A stretch of 23,339 nt of DNA from Candidatus Methylomirabilis sp. (GCA_020724105.1 DYHP01000001.1:1-23339), one strand, 5' to 3'; numbered from the stretch's first letter, positions 1 through 7,817 are shown. The notes: generated by a model from the sequence alone, not told the origin. Numbers and translations are program-made.

Positions 1-58
1 GCAATGATTGTTATCTTAATGTAGCCGCGAATGAGAATTAACTTAATATCAGTTCAAT

Positions 59-655
59 ATGTTATATCAGATTGATGTTTATTTATTCAGATTGCTCAAT
101 AATCTGGCCGGTCAGAGCAGGGTTTGGGATTGGTTTTTTTATTTTTGCGCGGTTTATTTGATGTTTGTTTTAGGCGCGGCGGTTTTAGGGTTGTTTTTGT
201 ATTATTTTTGGCGAAGCGGAATAAATCCCCCTCAATCCCCCTTTAAGAAAGGGGGAATTAAAGGGGGATTTTCTGGGGCGTATTCATTTTTGTTTTTATT
301 GGTTACCACCCCGATTTTGGCTTATTTTCTGAAAATAATCATCAATCTTATTTATTTCCGCCCGAGGCCTTTTGTGGCGCTGGCAGACGTTCATCAGTTG
401 TTTTTCAAGTCGCCCCTTGAAGCATCCGTTCCCTCGGGGCACACTGTCGTGGCTTTTGCCTTAGCATTCGCCGTTTTTTATAAAAACAAAATTTGGGGTT
501 CGGTTTTTTTGGTTTTGGCTGCGGCGGTGGCGTTGGGTAGAATTTTCACAGGCGTTCATTACCCGCTTGATATAGTTGCGGGGGTGATGGTCGCCTTCTT
601 AGCGAGTTTAAGTTCTATTAGAATTTCAAAGCGACTTTTTAATGCTTCTATATGA
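59..655 (+). CDS. PAP2-family membrane phosphatase (BcrC/PgpB-like)
   Basis: Integral membrane lipid phosphatase of the PAP2 superfamily, probably acting on undecaprenyl pyrophosphate or another phospholipid at the outer face of the membrane. The three signature motifs are present: K92 with RPRP (101-104), PSGH (125-128) and GRIFTGVHYPLD (160-171), supplying R161, H167 and D171. Several hydrophobic helices surround them. Residues about 56-73 (NPPQSPFKKGGIKGGFSG) are encoded by a G/C-run palindrome at 224-270 and sit in a loop between helices, so they look like a repeat-derived insertion. The stop overlaps the next start (ATGA at 652-655), implying translational coupling. No Shine-Dalgarno site precedes the start. 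The exact lipid substrate cannot be told from sequence. Confidence 0.85.
   Translation: MLYQIDVYLFRLLNNLAGQSRVWDWFFYFCAVYLMFVLGAAVLGLFLYYFWRSGINPPQSPFKKGGIKGGFSGAYSFLFLLVTTPILAYFLKIIINLIYFRPRPFVALADVHQLFFKSPLEASVPSGHTVVAFALAFAVFYKNKIWGSVFLVLAAAVALGRIFTGVHYPLDIVAGVMVAFLASLSSIRISKRLFNASI
224..270. repeat. Double-stem palindrome inside the PAP2 gene
   Basis: Outer arms AATCCCCCT (224-232) and AGGGGGATT (262-270) enclose inner arms CCCCCTTT (237-244) and AAAGGGGG (248-255). The same inner arms occur at 20904-20922, with similar G/C-run palindromes at 16245-16271 and 18707-18778. All four copies lie inside coding genes. Confidence 0.85.
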
Positions 656-1098
656 GAAAAAAATCAATAATTGTCGCGGTCAGCGGGGGTTTTGATCCTC
701 TGCATGCCGGCCATGTCCGTTTGTTTTGTGAAGCGAAAAAACTCGGCGACAAGTTGGTCGTCATTTTAAACAACGATAATTGGCTCAAGAAAAAGAAAAG
801 AATTCTTTTTATGACGGAGCGAGAACGTAAAGAAATTATTAAAGCCCTTCGATGCGTAGATAAGGTTGTTTTGACTAACCACCCTCGCAACCCGAAAGAT
901 ATGAGCGTCTGCAATGAGCTCGAGAAAATTCGGCCCGATATTTTCGCCAACGGCGGAGACAGGACTCATAAAAATATTCCGGAAGTTGAAGTTTGCAAGA
1001 AGGTTGGCTGTAAAATGGTTTTTGGCGTCGGCAAGGGAGGAAAAATCCAATCCAGTTCCTGGCTGCTTGAAAAATATATTAAAAATTTTTTAAGTTGA
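652..1098 (+). CDS. Cytidylyltransferase-like nucleotidyltransferase (RfaE/TagD type)
   Basis: A 148-residue single-domain enzyme that would transfer a nucleotide from CTP or ATP to a sugar-phosphate or alcohol-phosphate, giving an activated precursor for surface polymers. The family signature GGFDPLHAGHVRL (12-24) contains the HxGH nucleotide-binding motif (18-21). ANGGDR (99-104) and the C-terminal SSSWLL (134-139) match the later conserved blocks of heptose-1-phosphate adenylyltransferase and glycerol-3-phosphate cytidylyltransferase relatives. It overlaps the PAP2 gene by four bases and lies seven bases before mltG, which fits a cell-envelope operon. Substrate and nucleotide are not determinable here. 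Confidence 0.8.
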   Translation: MRKKSIIVAVSGGFDPLHAGHVRLFCEAKKLGDKLVVILNNDNWLKKKKRILFMTERERKEIIKALRCVDKVVLTNHPRNPKDMSVCNELEKIRPDIFANGGDRTHKNIPEVEVCKKVGCKMVFGVGKGGKIQSSSWLLEKYIKNFLS

Positions 1099-1105
1099 GG
1101 CGATT

Positions 1106-2149
1106 ATGCGTTATATTATAATAATAATTATTATTTTGTTGCTCATAATTATCCCAATAGGATATTTTTTAAATTTATTTTATTTAAGTTCGCCCCGCGC
1201 TGATGCGCCGACAGTCAAGTTTATAATCGAAAAAGGCGATGGGGTGGGGAAAATCAGTTATAAATTGAAAGAAGGCGGAATTATCGGCAGCCGATTTTGG
1301 TTTGAAACCTTCGTGTGGCTAAAAGGCGTCTCGGGCAATTTTCAATACGGCATTTTTGATTTGAAACCCGGGATGAGTTATAAAAAAATCGTTGAACTCG
1401 TGACTGCGCCCCAAACATTTGAAAACCAAATCACGATTATTGAAGGTTGGGATTTGCGAGACATCGGTTCTTATTTCGAAGGTCGGGGATTGTTTAAGAC
1501 AGAGGATTTTTGGAAGGCCGTCGGCGAGCCGGCGGTTGATTATAGCAAAAAAACCGCGCCGAAGTTGTTAAAAGATTTGGCGAAGGAGTACTCTTTTTTG
1601 TCGGATAAGCCGAGTTACGCGACTTTGGAGGGTTATCTCTTCCCCGATACTTACAGAATCGGCAAAAATTCAAGTTTGGAAAGCGTAGCAAGGAAAACGC
1701 TTGATAATTTTGATAAAAAATTGTCGCAAGATTTGAGGGACGAGATTAAAAAACAGGGCAGGACGATTTTTTCGGTCATAACAATGGCGAGTATTATTGA
1801 AAAAGAGGTTAAAATTTACGAAGACCGGCAAATGATTTCTGACATTTTTTGGCGTCGTTTGCGCGCTTATATGCCTCTGCAGGCCGATTCCACGATAAAC
1901 TATATTACCGGTGGCAAGGCGCCGGCAGTTAGTTACGCCGACATTGCTGTCAAATCGCCGTGGAACACTTACAAAAATCAGGGTTTGCCGCTTGGGCCGA
2001 TTGGCAATCCCGGGCTTGAGGCGATAAAAGCCGCCATTTATCCGAAACACAATCCTTATTGGTATTTTTTGACCACGCCCGATGGAGACGTTATTTACAG
2101 CAAAACGCTCGACGAGCATAATCGGAATAAGGCGAAGTATCTTAAATAA
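1106..2149 (+). CDS. mltG: Endolytic transglycosylase MltG
   Basis: Membrane-anchored lytic transglycosylase that cuts nascent glycan strands and sets their length. There is one N-terminal membrane segment (about 4-27), then a substrate-binding region and the YceG catalytic domain. Clear markers are LEGYLFPDTY (174-183), the catalytic glutamate E232 in ASIIEKEV, and LQADSTINY (258-266). At 347 residues it has the normal family length, with no repeat insertion. A GAGG ribosome site lies about 7 bases before the ATG. It closes the envelope cluster started by the PAP2 gene; no strong terminator follows. Confidence 0.95.
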   Translation: MRYIIIIIIILLLIIIPIGYFLNLFYLSSPRADAPTVKFIIEKGDGVGKISYKLKEGGIIGSRFWFETFVWLKGVSGNFQYGIFDLKPGMSYKKIVELVTAPQTFENQITIIEGWDLRDIGSYFEGRGLFKTEDFWKAVGEPAVDYSKKTAPKLLKDLAKEYSFLSDKPSYATLEGYLFPDTYRIGKNSSLESVARKTLDNFDKKLSQDLRDEIKKQGRTIFSVITMASIIEKEVKIYEDRQMISDIFWRRLRAYMPLQADSTINYITGGKAPAVSYADIAVKSPWNTYKNQGLPLGPIGNPGLEAIKAAIYPKHNPYWYFLTTPDGDVIYSKTLDEHNRNKAKYLK

Positions 2150-2170
2150 TCTTTGACTTTTGATGGGCTA

Positions 2171-2199
2171 TTGACAATTTTTGCTTTTTATAGTAAGGT
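2171..2199 (+). promoter_or_regulatory. Promoter for the small protein and lipoprotein genes
   Basis: TTGACA (2171-2176), a 17-bp spacer, then TAAGGT (2194-2199). The metK promoter has the same TAAGGT -10 at the same spacing. A TATAAT at 2205-2210 is 28 bp from the -35 and is less likely to be the paired element. Confidence 0.6.
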
Positions 2200-2237
2200 G
2201 AAGTTATAATTTCGATCTTTAAAATCAGGGAGGAACA

Positions 2238-2447
2238 ATGATTGAAACGACAGGTCCGATTTATTTTTTGACTTATAAAGCGAGGGATGGGCTGAAAAGG
2301 CTGAAAATCCAAATCAGTCCCAAAAGAATCGACCCCAGACGTGAAGCCTTAGAAATTCTTCCGTTGCTTATCCGCAGATTGTCAAAAAAAGACAAAACGG
2401 CGGCAAATTTTAGGGTTGAGGAAGTTGTCGAATTTAGAATGGACTAA
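2238..2447 (+). CDS. Small hypothetical protein (69 aa)
   Basis: I do not recognise this protein. It is soluble and basic, with no signal peptide or membrane segment. The N-terminal part is predicted strand-rich (PIYFLTYKARDG) and a charged helix follows (EALEILPLLIRRLSKKDK). Support that it is real comes from a strong ribosome site GGGAGGAA (2228-2235) two bases before the ATG and a promoter 40 bases upstream. It may share a transcript with the lipoprotein gene 200 bases downstream. Confidence 0.6.
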   Translation: MIETTGPIYFLTYKARDGLKRLKIQISPKRIDPRREALEILPLLIRRLSKKDKTAANFRVEEVVEFRMD

Positions 2448-2454
2448 AAAGAAA

Positions 2455-2641
2455 GCGTAGCGACGTATTTTAATACGGAACGAAGCCCCCGTACCAAGTT
2501 GCGGGCAAACGAAACACCCAAGAACAACGGAAGCCGAATAGGCGGTTTCCGTGAGATTGAGAAGCAAAAAACCTTAAAAGCCGCACCGAATTTACCGGGT
2601 AGTGAAACTTGTTTCTACTACTCGGCTTTGGTGCGGGGGAG
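2455..2641 (+). promoter_or_regulatory. Structured intergenic RNA segment upstream of the lipoprotein gene
   Basis: About 190 bases with several consecutive dyads: CGTATT/AATACG at 2470-2483, a CCCG/CGGG pair near 2486-2505, CGGAAGCCG with CGGTTTCCG (one G-U pair) near 2528-2551, and a large 3' hairpin. The last has CCGCACC (2581-2587) facing GGTGCGG (2630-2636), enclosing GTAGTGAAAC (2599-2608) facing GTTTCTACTAC (2611-2621). The 3' arm runs directly into the GGGGGAG ribosome site of the lipoprotein gene, so folding could limit its translation. No known riboswitch class is recognised. Confidence 0.45.
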
Positions 2642-2649
2642 AAAAAGAA

Positions 2650-3174
2650 ATGAAAAACACGAGAAAGCACCTGATTTGTCTTATGCTGGGACTCTTAGTT
2701 CCGATTTTGTTTGCGGTATTTTATCTTTGTGGTTGCGAGAAGGTCGAAAAGAATTATTACACCATTCCAGGCGGTTACGAAACCGTTGACGGAGAATACA
2801 GGGTTGCGGTTATAGAGGTTGAGGATACTTGTTCCCCCGAAGAGGAACTTGCCGAAACCTGGTGGGATACTTTCTCCGTAGTTGTTCAGGAAAAAAGAGA
2901 TGACGGAGGTTACTTCGTTGATATGAGTATTGACGCGCTTTGGTTTGGCGGAGTGAAAGTGGCGGAGGACGGTTCGTTTCATTATGAATATCATGATGAG
3001 TGGTGGCAGGAAAATTATTTGCTCAATGGCACATTGACTCCCGAGGAAGTTGACGCGACATTGACGCTCCAGGCGCTCGATTGGGATGGCGGGGTATATT
3101 GTTATGCGACATATGAGATGAGGGGTTACAAACTTTATGTGAACGCCCCTCCGCCGGATGATATGGAACGATAA
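2650..3174 (+). CDS. Hypothetical lipoprotein (174 aa)
   Basis: Probable membrane-anchored extracytoplasmic lipoprotein of unknown function. A basic N-terminus (MKNTRKH) is followed by a hydrophobic stretch and a lipobox-like LCGC, with lipidated Cys29. The mature part is acidic and rich in W, Y, D and E, likely a beta-rich domain (DALWFGGVKVAEDGSF, LTPEEVDATLTLQALDWDGG). The ATG at 2650 is chosen over an upstream ATG at 2602 because it follows GGGGGAG at a good distance and begins the signal peptide directly; the upstream residues would be encoded by the hairpin region. A strong terminator follows at 3206-3236. Confidence 0.7.
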   Translation: MKNTRKHLICLMLGLLVPILFAVFYLCGCEKVEKNYYTIPGGYETVDGEYRVAVIEVEDTCSPEEELAETWWDTFSVVVQEKRDDGGYFVDMSIDALWFGGVKVAEDGSFHYEYHDEWWQENYLLNGTLTPEEVDATLTLQALDWDGGVYCYATYEMRGYKLYVNAPPPDDMER

Positions 3175-3205
3175 GATTCAAGATTAAGATTTAAGTTGTC
3201 AGTTT

Positions 3206-3236
3206 AAGAGCAGAAAAAATCTGCTCTTTTATTTTT
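3206..3236 (+). terminator. Intrinsic terminator of the lipoprotein gene
   Basis: AAGAGCAGA (3206-3214) and TCTGCTCTT (3220-3228) form a perfect 9-bp stem followed by a T-rich tail (TTATTTTT). Confidence 0.85.
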
Positions 3237-3256
3237 ATGTAAATTATTCTGTACTC

Positions 3257-3274
3257 CCATAGTCTGGACTATGG
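3257..3274. repeat. Short intergenic palindrome
   Basis: CCATAGTC (3257-3264) and GACTATGG (3267-3274), a perfect 8-bp dyad with a 2-base centre, upstream of the helicase promoter. It has no T-run, so it is more likely a repeat or operator than a terminator. Confidence 0.5.
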
Positions 3275-3306
3275 AACTATTACGAAGTCTTGTGAGGTTT
3301 TGTTTT

Positions 3307-3335
3307 TTGTTGTCGGTTATGTTAAACTTTATAAA
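3307..3335 (+). promoter_or_regulatory. Promoter of the UvrD-like helicase gene
   Basis: TTGTTG (3307-3312), a 17-bp spacer and TATAAA (3330-3335). Transcription would begin near 3342, giving a leader of only about 10 bases without a Shine-Dalgarno site. Confidence 0.5.
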
Positions 3336-3352
3336 GAATACGGAACAAAAAT

Positions 3353-5470
3353 ATGTTCATTGATTACAAATCAGAACTAAATCCCGAACAATATAAAGTG
3401 GTAACCAAAGCCGACGGTCCCTGCCTTATTCTTGCCGGCGCGGGTTCGGGCAAAACGCGGACAATCGTTTATCGCGTGGCTTATTTGATTGAAAAAGGCG
3501 TTAATCCTCAAAACATCCTTCTTTTGACCTTTACCAACAAAGCGGCAAGGGAGATGGTCGGCAGAGCGATGGATTTACTTCAGGGTGCGACCCTGAAATT
3601 TCAGGGTCGCACCCTGAGGTTTCCTTTTTCCGGCACTTTTCATCATTTCGCTAATTTGGTTCTGCGCAAATACGCCCCGGTTTTGGGCTATAAGGAAAAT
3701 TTCACCATTTTGGACGAGGAAGACAGCCGCGATTTGATTAAAAACGCCTTAAAAACTGTTATTACGAATAAGGAAATTAAACCGCCATCGCCCGCGATTT
3801 TGCAGGCATTATGGAGTTATTGCCGCAATTCCCAACATAATTTCAAAGATGTTTTAGGCGGCCGTTATCCGAAGTTTTATTCCTTGCAGGGCGTTTTGTG
3901 GCAGGTTTTGCAACTTTACGAGAAAAAGAAAAAAACGGCGAATGTTATGGATTTTGACGATCTGCTTTTAAATTTGCTTTCCCTTTTAAAAAGTACTGAA
4001 GAAATTCGGAACAAAATGACGCATCATTTTAAATATATTTTGGTTGACGAATATCAGGATACGAACTGGGTCCAAGCGCAGATTATTTATTATTTGACGT
4101 CGCATTACAAAAATATTTTGGTGGTGGGCGACGACGCCCAAAGTATTTATTCTTTTCGCGCCGCGGAAATTAAAAACATTTTAGATTTTCCCAAGGTTTT
4201 TCCCGAAACAAAAATTTATAAATTGGAAAAAAATTACCGCTCAACGCCGGAGATTCTCGGCGTTGCCAATGAAATTATCTCCAAGAATTTCAATCAATAT
4301 CCGAAAATTCTGCGGCCTGCCTCGCCGAAGCCTTCGGGCGAAGGCGGGCCGGTTTGCGATTCTTGCGTCAAGCCGTTTTTAATTCCGGCGGCATCAACGG
4401 GGAGCGAGGCGAAATTCATCGCCGAAGAAGTTTTGCGGTTGCGGGACGAAGGCGTTAAACCTCGCGACATCGCCGTGCTTTTCCGCGCCGCCTACCAATC
4501 GGAAATGCTTGAAATGGAGCTCAATCGTCGCGGCATTGCCTACGAATACCGCGGAGGCATGCGCTTTTTCGAGAGGGCGCACATTAAAGACGCCGCGGCT
4601 TTTTTAAGAATTTTGAATAATTTTCGCGACGAGCCGAGTTGGTTGAGAATTTTAAATTTACAGGAAGGGATAGGCGAAGAAACTTCGGCAAAAATTTTTG
4701 AAAATATTTCAAAAATATCAAAGTTTGAGGATGTTTTTTATTTGTTCGGGGATCCAAACTCAAGGATTTCGGGACTCCTCAGGGATTCCCGAAATCCCCT
4801 AGTCCAAAATCCCAAAGATTTCCACGAAACTGGACAGACCCAACAGATTTCCTCGCGCGCGGGTTTCGGCTGGCAGACGCTCCTTAAAATCTTAAAAAAG
4901 ATTAACGGGCAAAATCCGCGCAAAGCCCTGGAATCTTTGATTGAATCCGATTACGGCGATTATTTAATCGCCAATTATCCGAACGCCGAGGAACGCATGG
5001 ACGATTTGAAAGCGCTGGCGGAGTTTGCTTCGCGATACGAAAATCTCAATGATTTTCTGTCGGAAATGAGTCTGCAGGAAAGTTTTTCCAAGGAGCGAGT
5101 GATGGAGAAGCAGGACAATGAAGAAAAAATCATTCTTTCCACTGTGCATCAAGCAAAAGGTCTTGAATGGAATTCGGTTTTTGTTATAGGGTTGGTTGAA
5201 AAGCAATTTCCGCATTACCGCGCCATGGATGAGTTGGGCGGCGTTGAAGAGGAAAGAAGATTGTTTTACGTCGCCGCGACCCGCGCCAAAAGAAATCTGT
5301 ATTTTAGTTATTCGCTAACCCAAGGATTCCACCTTCGCCCTTCGGGCTTCGGCGGACAAGTCGGCGAGCAATATCTGGTCCAGCCGTCGAGGTTTGTAAG
5401 AGAAATTCCGCCTCGCTTGCTTGAAAAACTGACGATTGATGACAATGAAGAGATTGAATTAGAAGATTAA
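3353..5470 (+). CDS. UvrD/PcrA-type superfamily 1 DNA helicase
   Basis: ATP-dependent 3'-5' DNA helicase for repair and replication-fork clearance. All SF1A motifs are intact: Q-motif LNPEQ (9-13), Walker A AGAGSGKT (28-35), Ia TFTNKAAREM (59-68), Walker B VDEYQD (231-236), III GDDAQSIYSFRA (259-270), IV NYRST (294-298), V STVHQAKGLEW (596-606), VI LFYVAATRAKR (637-647). The protein carries about four repeat-derived insertions in loops: residues about 77-88 (a perfect 36-bp palindrome, exactly 12 codons), 321-336, 466-505 and 658-672. None touches a motif, so it should be active. It has its own promoter, no clear ribosome site, and no operon partner. PcrA versus UvrD naming is not resolvable. 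Confidence 0.93.
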   Translation: MFIDYKSELNPEQYKVVTKADGPCLILAGAGSGKTRTIVYRVAYLIEKGVNPQNILLLTFTNKAAREMVGRAMDLLQGATLKFQGRTLRFPFSGTFHHFANLVLRKYAPVLGYKENFTILDEEDSRDLIKNALKTVITNKEIKPPSPAILQALWSYCRNSQHNFKDVLGGRYPKFYSLQGVLWQVLQLYEKKKKTANVMDFDDLLLNLLSLLKSTEEIRNKMTHHFKYILVDEYQDTNWVQAQIIYYLTSHYKNILVVGDDAQSIYSFRAAEIKNILDFPKVFPETKIYKLEKNYRSTPEILGVANEIISKNFNQYPKILRPASPKPSGEGGPVCDSCVKPFLIPAASTGSEAKFIAEEVLRLRDEGVKPRDIAVLFRAAYQSEMLEMELNRRGIAYEYRGGMRFFERAHIKDAAAFLRILNNFRDEPSWLRILNLQEGIGEETSAKIFENISKISKFEDVFYLFGDPNSRISGLLRDSRNPLVQNPKDFHETGQTQQISSRAGFGWQTLLKILKKINGQNPRKALESLIESDYGDYLIANYPNAEERMDDLKALAEFASRYENLNDFLSEMSLQESFSKERVMEKQDNEEKIILSTVHQAKGLEWNSVFVIGLVEKQFPHYRAMDELGGVEEERRLFYVAATRAKRNLYFSYSLTQGFHLRPSGFGGQVGEQYLVQPSRFVREIPPRLLEKLTIDDNEEIELED
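3581..3616. repeat. Perfect 36-bp palindrome inside the helicase gene
   Basis: Two 18-bp arms meet with no spacer: 3581-3598 and its exact reverse complement 3599-3616. It encodes QGATLKFQGRTL in frame (12 codons). Its core AGGGTGCGACC / GGTCGCACCCT recurs in the methyltransferase gene at 20552-20577. Confidence 0.95.
4322..4348. repeat. GC-rich repeat in the helicase gene, copy 1
   Basis: Contains CGCCGAAGCC and GGGCGAAGG around a TTCGGG centre. An inverted related copy lies at 5332-5354 in the same gene. It encodes SPKPSGEGG in a loop before the 2B-like region. Confidence 0.6.
4764..4797. repeat. Palindrome within a ~40-residue insertion of the helicase
   Basis: Arms GGATTTCGGGA (4764-4774) and TCCCGAAATCC (4787-4797) are perfect over 11 bp. 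They lie in the segment coding for residues about 466-505, which interrupts the helicase fold between FYLFG and WQTLLKIL. Confidence 0.75.
5332..5354. repeat. GC-rich repeat in the helicase gene, copy 2 (inverted)
   Basis: On the opposite strand this reads as the same CGCCGAAGCC...GGGCGAAGG element as 4322-4348. It is translated as HLRPSGFGG after motif VI. Confidence 0.55.
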
Positions 5471-5498
5471 AGAATTTAGTAAGGCTTGGTGAAGGGTT

Positions 5499-5588
5499 GT
5501 TAATCTCAACAAAAATTTATTCGTTCGCTTCGTTCACTCTAAATTTTTGGAGATTAACAAAAAAGCCCCTTACTAAAAAGCAAGGGGC
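5499..5588. terminator. Convergent terminator region, helicase versus phosphoesterase operon
   Basis: Two nested structures. A long stem pairs GTTAATCTC (5499-5507) plus AAAAATTTA (5511-5519) with TAAATTTTT (5540-5548) plus GAGATTAAC (5550-5558). Next, GCCCCTT (5565-5571) pairs with AAGGGGC (5582-5588). Read on the minus strand the second stem is followed by a run of T, so it is a good intrinsic terminator for the 5611-7758 operon; the first stem may serve the plus strand. Confidence 0.75.
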
Positions 5589-5610
5589 GATGTTTTAAAT
5601 CTTTAAGGTT

Positions 5611-6723
5611 TTACTTTAATAGTTTTGTTTCAAGATGATATCTACCGTCAGGATATAAAACAGCGGCTTCGGCTATTGATGTGACAACTGGGGAATATTC
5701 TTCTCTGGCAGAATAGGATTCAAAATAACGATGGGTGGAAGAACAAATAACAATATGCTCTTCTTTATTTTTAATAGAGAAGTCAATTAAATTTCCTTTT
5801 TGGTCATAGACATAATTCCGGCAGCGCCGTATATTGATGCCGCCCGTGGGAGTGTGGACATGCGCCATAGTGATAAATTGTATGTGAGGTAAAAAGATTA
5901 AGGGGCGCGCGGCGGCGTTCAATTTTCCCCCGGGCGTTAACGCTCCGCTTTTGCCATGTCTGAAATAGAAAGTGAAGAAGTGTTCTTTCCAAGATATTAC
6001 CATAATAGCGGGCTCATTATAGTAAGGGATTCCGTAATAATCGCAAATACCTAATTTGAGAGGGTCTATATCTGTGGCTTTAATAACTCGGGATTCATGA
6101 TTCCCGGGTAGAATGAGTAGACATTTGTGTGCAACGGGTTTGATTTCTTCTCTGAATTGTTCAATCTGGTCGCGGGGCCTAATTTTTTGCCCGTAAATTG
6201 CGCCCGGCACCGATGAAGCCAGCGCCATCTCCACAAGGTCGCCAACAGCCACCATTAGAGCGTGGTCCTTATTAGCCACTATCGAGATGCATTTATTGAA
6301 TCCCTCTTTTTCAAATCCTTCGCCGCCAAAGTGAAAATCCGCAAGAAAATAAATTTTCAGTTTCGGAAAATCTGCATCAACTTGGACGAACAAGAGAGGT
6401 ATTCTTGCTTTGCGCCCGGGGTATAATTTTTCAATCGGCAAAGGAGTCCAGCATCTCACGTTTAGTTCTTTATTTTCGAGTGGGGGCATTATTTTTTGCG
6501 GGAGAAGTAAATTTGTAGACACTGCCCGATAAACAGGCCGAAATTCCTTGTCAGGTAAAGTAAAAATTTTATAATTTTTTCTATTTTTTTTAAGAAGTTT
6601 TGCCACTTCTTTATCATCAAGCCCCAGTTTTTGGGCGATTGCCTCAGATGACAGGACGGATTTGCACAATTCCTTTTCGATGAATTCTATGAATTCCTTT
6701 TCCGTATCCCTTTTTATTTCCAT
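5611..6723 (-). CDS. Calcineurin-like metallophosphoesterase with N-terminal helix-turn-helix-like domain
   Basis: Probable two-metal phosphoesterase; substrate unknown. Residues about 5-50 form a small winged-helix/HTH-like domain (SSEAIAQKLGLDDKEVAKLLKK), then a linker, then the catalytic domain from about 120. The metal ligands are all present: D129-x-H131 (ADFHFG), D162 (VGDLVE), N208 and H209 (GNHES), H256 (FRHG), H288 and H290 (AHVH). Twelve bases separate it from the upstream paralogue, with an AAGGAG ribosome site, so the two form an operon read right to left. The pairing suggests the proteins act together, perhaps on nucleic acid given the N-terminal domain; that is inference. I know no named family for this architecture. 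Confidence 0.8.
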   Translation of the reverse strand: MEIKRDTEKEFIEFIEKELCKSVLSSEAIAQKLGLDDKEVAKLLKKNRKNYKIFTLPDKEFRPVYRAVSTNLLLPQKIMPPLENKELNVRCWTPLPIEKLYPGRKARIPLLFVQVDADFPKLKIYFLADFHFGGEGFEKEGFNKCISIVANKDHALMVAVGDLVEMALASSVPGAIYGQKIRPRDQIEQFREEIKPVAHKCLLILPGNHESRVIKATDIDPLKLGICDYYGIPYYNEPAIMVISWKEHFFTFYFRHGKSGALTPGGKLNAAARPLIFLPHIQFITMAHVHTPTGGINIRRCRNYVYDQKGNLIDFSIKNKEEHIVICSSTHRYFESYSAREEYSPVVTSIAEAAVLYPDGRYHLETKLLK

Positions 6724-6735
6724 TTCACCTGCTCC

Positions 6736-7758
6736 TTATTGGCTCAGGCCTTTACGACCGCTGTTATAGATGATACAGGCATACGAACCGTAGGGAGATG
6801 GTCCTTGTCCTTTCTTTTCCTCCACAGAACCCTCATGCTTTTTGAATCCAGGCGTAAGGATTAAGTATCTCGATTTAAAAGGCAGGTCGCAGTTTATCAT
6901 ATCAATACTTAGACAAGCGACATCAAGAGCGTAGCCGGCGCAAGAATGACTTGTGATAAGAAAATCAATGTTTTCAAGGGACTCCAGTAAATTATAGGCA
7001 GGATTTATCATTGAGCCGCGTTTTTTGGCGGTGCTTGTTCCGTGGATGCAGTAAAACGAGGTGTGATTACCCTTCCAGCTAATCTCAGCGTTGACAGGCC
7101 TTTCAAAATAGGGGATACGCAAGCGCTCGCACACATCTTTAACGGGGTCAAACCCAATAATTTTTTTAATCCTTTCTTCCGTGCACCCTTGATGCGCCCA
7201 AAGTATCTTATGGGCAATGGGCAATAATTTTTCGTTAAGTTCGTCCTGACTTTCTAAAATTATGAATTCTTTATGGCCCTTATCGCGGATTTCCGGTATA
7301 CCGATAATCGCTCCGTTAAGTATAACAAACACATCAGGGTGGCTCCTTATCCAATTGATGTAACTGCCAAATCTTTCTTTATCAAACAATCTGGTGCCTA
7401 AATGGCATTCGGCGATTTGGGCTATCCTAATTCCTCTCCAGTCCAGATTGTCGGGAAAAGTAATTAAGATAATAGAATCATCTGTGGGATGCAACTTGGG
7501 CGTCCATACTTTCTTTTCAACTTTACTCGGCGTAAGATTATTAAGATGGTAAAGATAGACCTTGTCGCCTTGCTCGTTGCGGAAACTCATAAGGGAGAAT
7601 TTTTTAATTTCTTTGGGCAATATCTTGGGGATATTCTTTTCGGCGATCTGAAACACAGAGGCGATTTCACCGACCGTTTTCTGCTCTTTCAGAAATTCCA
7701 ATAAATTCTTTTCGGGGATTTTTTTGCCGTTTTTCCCGTTCCCTCTGTTTTTTGCCAT
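6736..7758 (-). CDS. Degenerate metallophosphoesterase paralogue (probable pseudoenzyme)
   Basis: Same architecture and alignable along its length with the downstream gene: N-terminal HTH-like region (about 16-50, TVGEIASVFQIAEKNIPKIL), then a phosphoesterase fold. The metal site is largely lost. Relative to the neighbour D129 is E117, D162 is A150, N208 is C192, H209 is T193 and H290 is C273; only the equivalents of H131, H256 and H288 remain (H119, H239, H271). Landmarks around them are kept (IAHK, FDP, RIPYF, ISWK), so the fold is under selection and the gene is not simply decaying. It has a strong AAGGAG ribosome site and is first in the operon. A regulatory or scaffolding partner of the active copy is the simplest reading. 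Confidence 0.75.
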   Translation of the reverse strand: MAKNRGNGKNGKKIPEKNLLEFLKEQKTVGEIASVFQIAEKNIPKILPKEIKKFSLMSFRNEQGDKVYLYHLNNLTPSKVEKKVWTPKLHPTDDSIILITFPDNLDWRGIRIAQIAECHLGTRLFDKERFGSYINWIRSHPDVFVILNGAIIGIPEIRDKGHKEFIILESQDELNEKLLPIAHKILWAHQGCTEERIKKIIGFDPVKDVCERLRIPYFERPVNAEISWKGNHTSFYCIHGTSTAKKRGSMINPAYNLLESLENIDFLITSHSCAGYALDVACLSIDMINCDLPFKSRYLILTPGFKKHEGSVEEKKGQGPSPYGSYACIIYNSGRKGLSQ

Positions 7759-7817
7759 TATTGTCTCCTTCTTTTTGTTAAAGGCGGTTAATTTTTAAGG
7801 TGCTTTTAACTACTTAT

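Noticed and set aside
4764..4797. Frameshift or decay in the helicase gene
   Set aside because: Despite the odd segment at residues 466-505, the frame is intact and all downstream motifs (V, VI) are perfect.
5611..7758. Phage or plasmid origin of the phosphoesterase pair
   Set aside because: No integrase, structural or plasmid genes nearby; ordinary promoter and terminator shared in style with neighbours.
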